From Dyadobacter sp. CECT 9275 (lineage in GTDB: Bacteria > Bacteroidota > Bacteroidia > Cytophagales > Spirosomataceae): a stretch of DNA of 64,000 bases. The stretch is from assembly GCF_907164905.1 (NCBI RefSeq), contig NZ_CAJRAF010000001.1:124001-188000 (forward strand), read 5' to 3'. Positions within the stretch are counted from its first letter, which is position 1. Every line of letters begins with the position of its first letter. The notes under the pieces were generated by a model. That model worked only from the letters and a program-made list of their open reading frames with translations, did no database searches and was not told where the DNA came from. The position numbers were made by a program, and so were the translations under genes. Of the stretch, positions 62,708-64,000 are shown piece after piece.

Positions 62708-63556
62708 TTATTCTTTTTGTTTGGACCGGTAATGAGATGGAGAGGTGCCAAACTTGTCATGAAAACTTTTAGTAAAATTTGCCAGATCATTGAAACCACA
62801 ATCATAAGCTATATCCGTAATACGCCCATTAGAAGCAAGCAGGCGCTCTGCCGCCTTCTCCAGACGCTTGGTTTTGATATAATTGGCGGGGGAATCATTA
62901 TATAGCTTCCTGAATTCCCGTTTAAAGGAAGATGCACTCAGATTGCATTTCTCTGCCAGGCCTTCTATGCCGATTTGCGAAAACAGATTGCCTTCTACGA
63001 TCTGTTTGAATGTGAATTTTGTTGAAGAAAAAAGCTGGGATAGAATGACTTGTACAATCTCCGCATCCTGTGTCTGCGATAGGAGAAGAATAATCTCTTT
63101 TAGCTTTAAAACCAAAATCTCCTCATTAACCAAGGATGGATTCTCGAAATAAAAGAGGAGTCCGTCTATATACTTTTGAATCAGGAAATCATTACTAATT
63201 GCAGCTCTGGATTGATTCGTTACGCGGTCGTTTGATTTTAAAATCTGAGGGAGCTCCCGGTCGTAAATTTTTTTCAGAATATCTGCGTGAAACGTAACAA
63301 TTACAATTTCACCGTTGCGATCTATACGGCTGTTTTGGATTTGTTTTCCGGAATTCAGACAATTCAGCAATAAGGATTGATGGGTTTTTATTTCCAAATG
63401 ATCTCCTTCTGATCGATAATCCATTTCACCTTTCAACATATATAAGAAGCACGCTTGCTCCGCCACCGGAAAGGTAAATTCGAAAGGTGGCTTTAAATCC
63501 AGCTTTTGAATAAGTGTCTTACCAAACAGATCGAATTTTTTATAGTCGGTAACCAT
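62708..63556 (-). CDS. AraC family transcriptional regulator
   Basis: The ATG at 63556 (M-V-T-D-Y-K-K-F) is preferred to 63607; about 282 residues. An N-terminal cupin-like sensing domain spans residues 20-160. The C-terminal AraC HTH pair spans about 185-280: 'GIEGLAEKCNLSASSFKREFRKLYNDSPANYIKTKRLEKAAERLL' and 'RITDIAYDCGFNDLANFTKSFHDKFGTSPSHYR', the family signature. Ligand unknown; targets may be the neighbouring membrane protein or OsmC gene (inference). Confidence 0.9.
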   Translation of the reverse strand: MVTDYKKFDLFGKTLIQKLDLKPPFEFTFPVAEQACFLYMLKGEMDYRSEGDHLEIKTHQSLLLNCLNSGKQIQNSRIDRNGEIVIVTFHADILKKIYDRELPQILKSNDRVTNQSRAAISNDFLIQKYIDGLLFYFENPSLVNEEILVLKLKEIILLLSQTQDAEIVQVILSQLFSSTKFTFKQIVEGNLFSQIGIEGLAEKCNLSASSFKREFRKLYNDSPANYIKTKRLEKAAERLLASNGRITDIAYDCGFNDLANFTKSFHDKFGTSPSHYRSKQKE

Positions 63557-63687
63557 TAGTAAAATGATAGCTTTTAAATGTAAAATAACAACAAAGGTCT
63601 CATTCAAAACTAAGCCAATTTAAGTATGGACAAAGTTATGAATGAGACATTGCTGAAGATCTTCTATTCCGTTATTCAGTAGGGGTA

Positions 63688-64000
63688 TCAGGAAACAAGT
63701 ACCGCCTCCGATGTCACCGGTACTTTCAATATTTTCGAAATTAAGCAGTTTTTTTCTGCCTCCTTCGTGATTGCCTCAAATTCTTCTGAACTGGAGCCTG
63801 ACACATTACCTGTTATTGATAGATGCACGCCGGTAATTCCGGATCCATCCACGGTTACAACCGCTTCCGTGTCCAGCGAAACCGGAAAGATGCCCTTTTC
63901 TGTCAGCGCATAACTTACGGCCATCGTAAAACACCCTGCATGGGCAGCTGCTAACAATTCTTCAGGGTTGGTCCCTTTTTCATCTCCTACAAAACGGGTC
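63688..64000 (-). CDS. OsmC-family peroxiredoxin, N-terminus beyond window
   Basis: The frame continues through the right edge. The visible part reads 'RFVGDEKGTNPEELLAAAHAGCFTMAVSYAL', then the C-terminal beta region, ending at the stop at 63688. 'GTNPEELLAAAHAGCF' is the OsmC signature with the first catalytic Cys. In the second half, 'EKNCLISKILKVP' provides the other Cys. It should reduce organic hydroperoxides. The Met at 63957 inside the signature is not the start. Confidence 0.9.
   Translation of the reverse strand, partial: TRFVGDEKGTNPEELLAAAHAGCFTMAVSYALTEKGIFPVSLDTEAVVTVDGSGITGVHLSITGNVSGSSSEEFEAITKEAEKNCLISKILKVPVTSEAVLVS

Overview
The window looks like chromosomal DNA of a member of the Bacteroidota, most likely a Cytophagales bacterium of the Dyadobacter/Spirosomaceae type. 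The reasons are type IX secretion genes (porU and porV side by side), cargo proteins with the C-terminal 'YPNP' sorting domain, a TonB-dependent receptor with a carboxypeptidase-like N-terminal domain, lineage-typical families (DUF4290, DUF3857, GIN/DUF2807, DUF1080, bacterial GGGPS) and promoters of the Bacteroidota form TTG-N(20-22)-TAnnTTTG. The genus is an inference; no rRNA or tRNA gene was seen.

Layout. 1-5.7 kb is an AT-rich accessory block: a large secreted protein running off the left edge, a small LuxR-type regulator divergent from it, and a GT-C-like membrane glycosyltransferase. 5.7-17.7 kb is mostly on the minus strand: a hydroxyacid dehydrogenase, a DUF4143 ATPase with a three-copy repeat in its promoter region, an M1 peptidase, a HupE/UreJ-like membrane protein, a TonB receptor with a beta-helix lipoprotein, and an M14 carboxypeptidase. 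18-21 kb is the late part of histidine biosynthesis (hisH-hisA-hisF-hisIE). 21-23 kb holds holin-like small membrane proteins (one with a one-base frameshift) and GGGPS. 23-30 kb carries a small lipoprotein, an SprT-like protein, porU, porV and a non-catalytic M16 protein. 30-40.5 kb has a photolyase, a DUF1080 protein, murA with Asp in place of the catalytic Cys, a DUF4290 protein, a membrane glycosyltransferase, a second PorU-like C25 protein and dihydrofolate reductase. 40.6-44.4 kb is a PadR-PspC/GIN-GIN envelope-stress-type operon. 44.5-46 kb is an IS110-family insertion sequence. 46-64 kb is mostly housekeeping: a PorG-like barrel, thioesterase, RidA, gltX, AIM24-like protein, SASA esterase, Gfo/Idh/MocA oxidoreductase, two DUF3857 proteins, an aldehyde dehydrogenase, an APC permease, an AraC regulator and an OsmC protein running off the right edge.

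How the parts connect. PorU and PorV form the cell-surface attachment complex of the type IX system. The second C25 protein and the SASA esterase carry the sorting domain that this system recognises, so machinery and possible cargo lie in the same window. The TonB receptor and lipoprotein look like a two-gene outer-membrane uptake unit behind one operator-like inverted repeat. The PadR operon has a near-perfect palindrome over its promoter, which suggests autoregulation.

The most interesting non-coding signal is at the 3' end of the IS110 transposase. Two consecutive long-range stems span about 171 bases, the size and two-loop layout expected of a bridge RNA (seekRNA), and degenerate subterminal inverted repeats flank the element.
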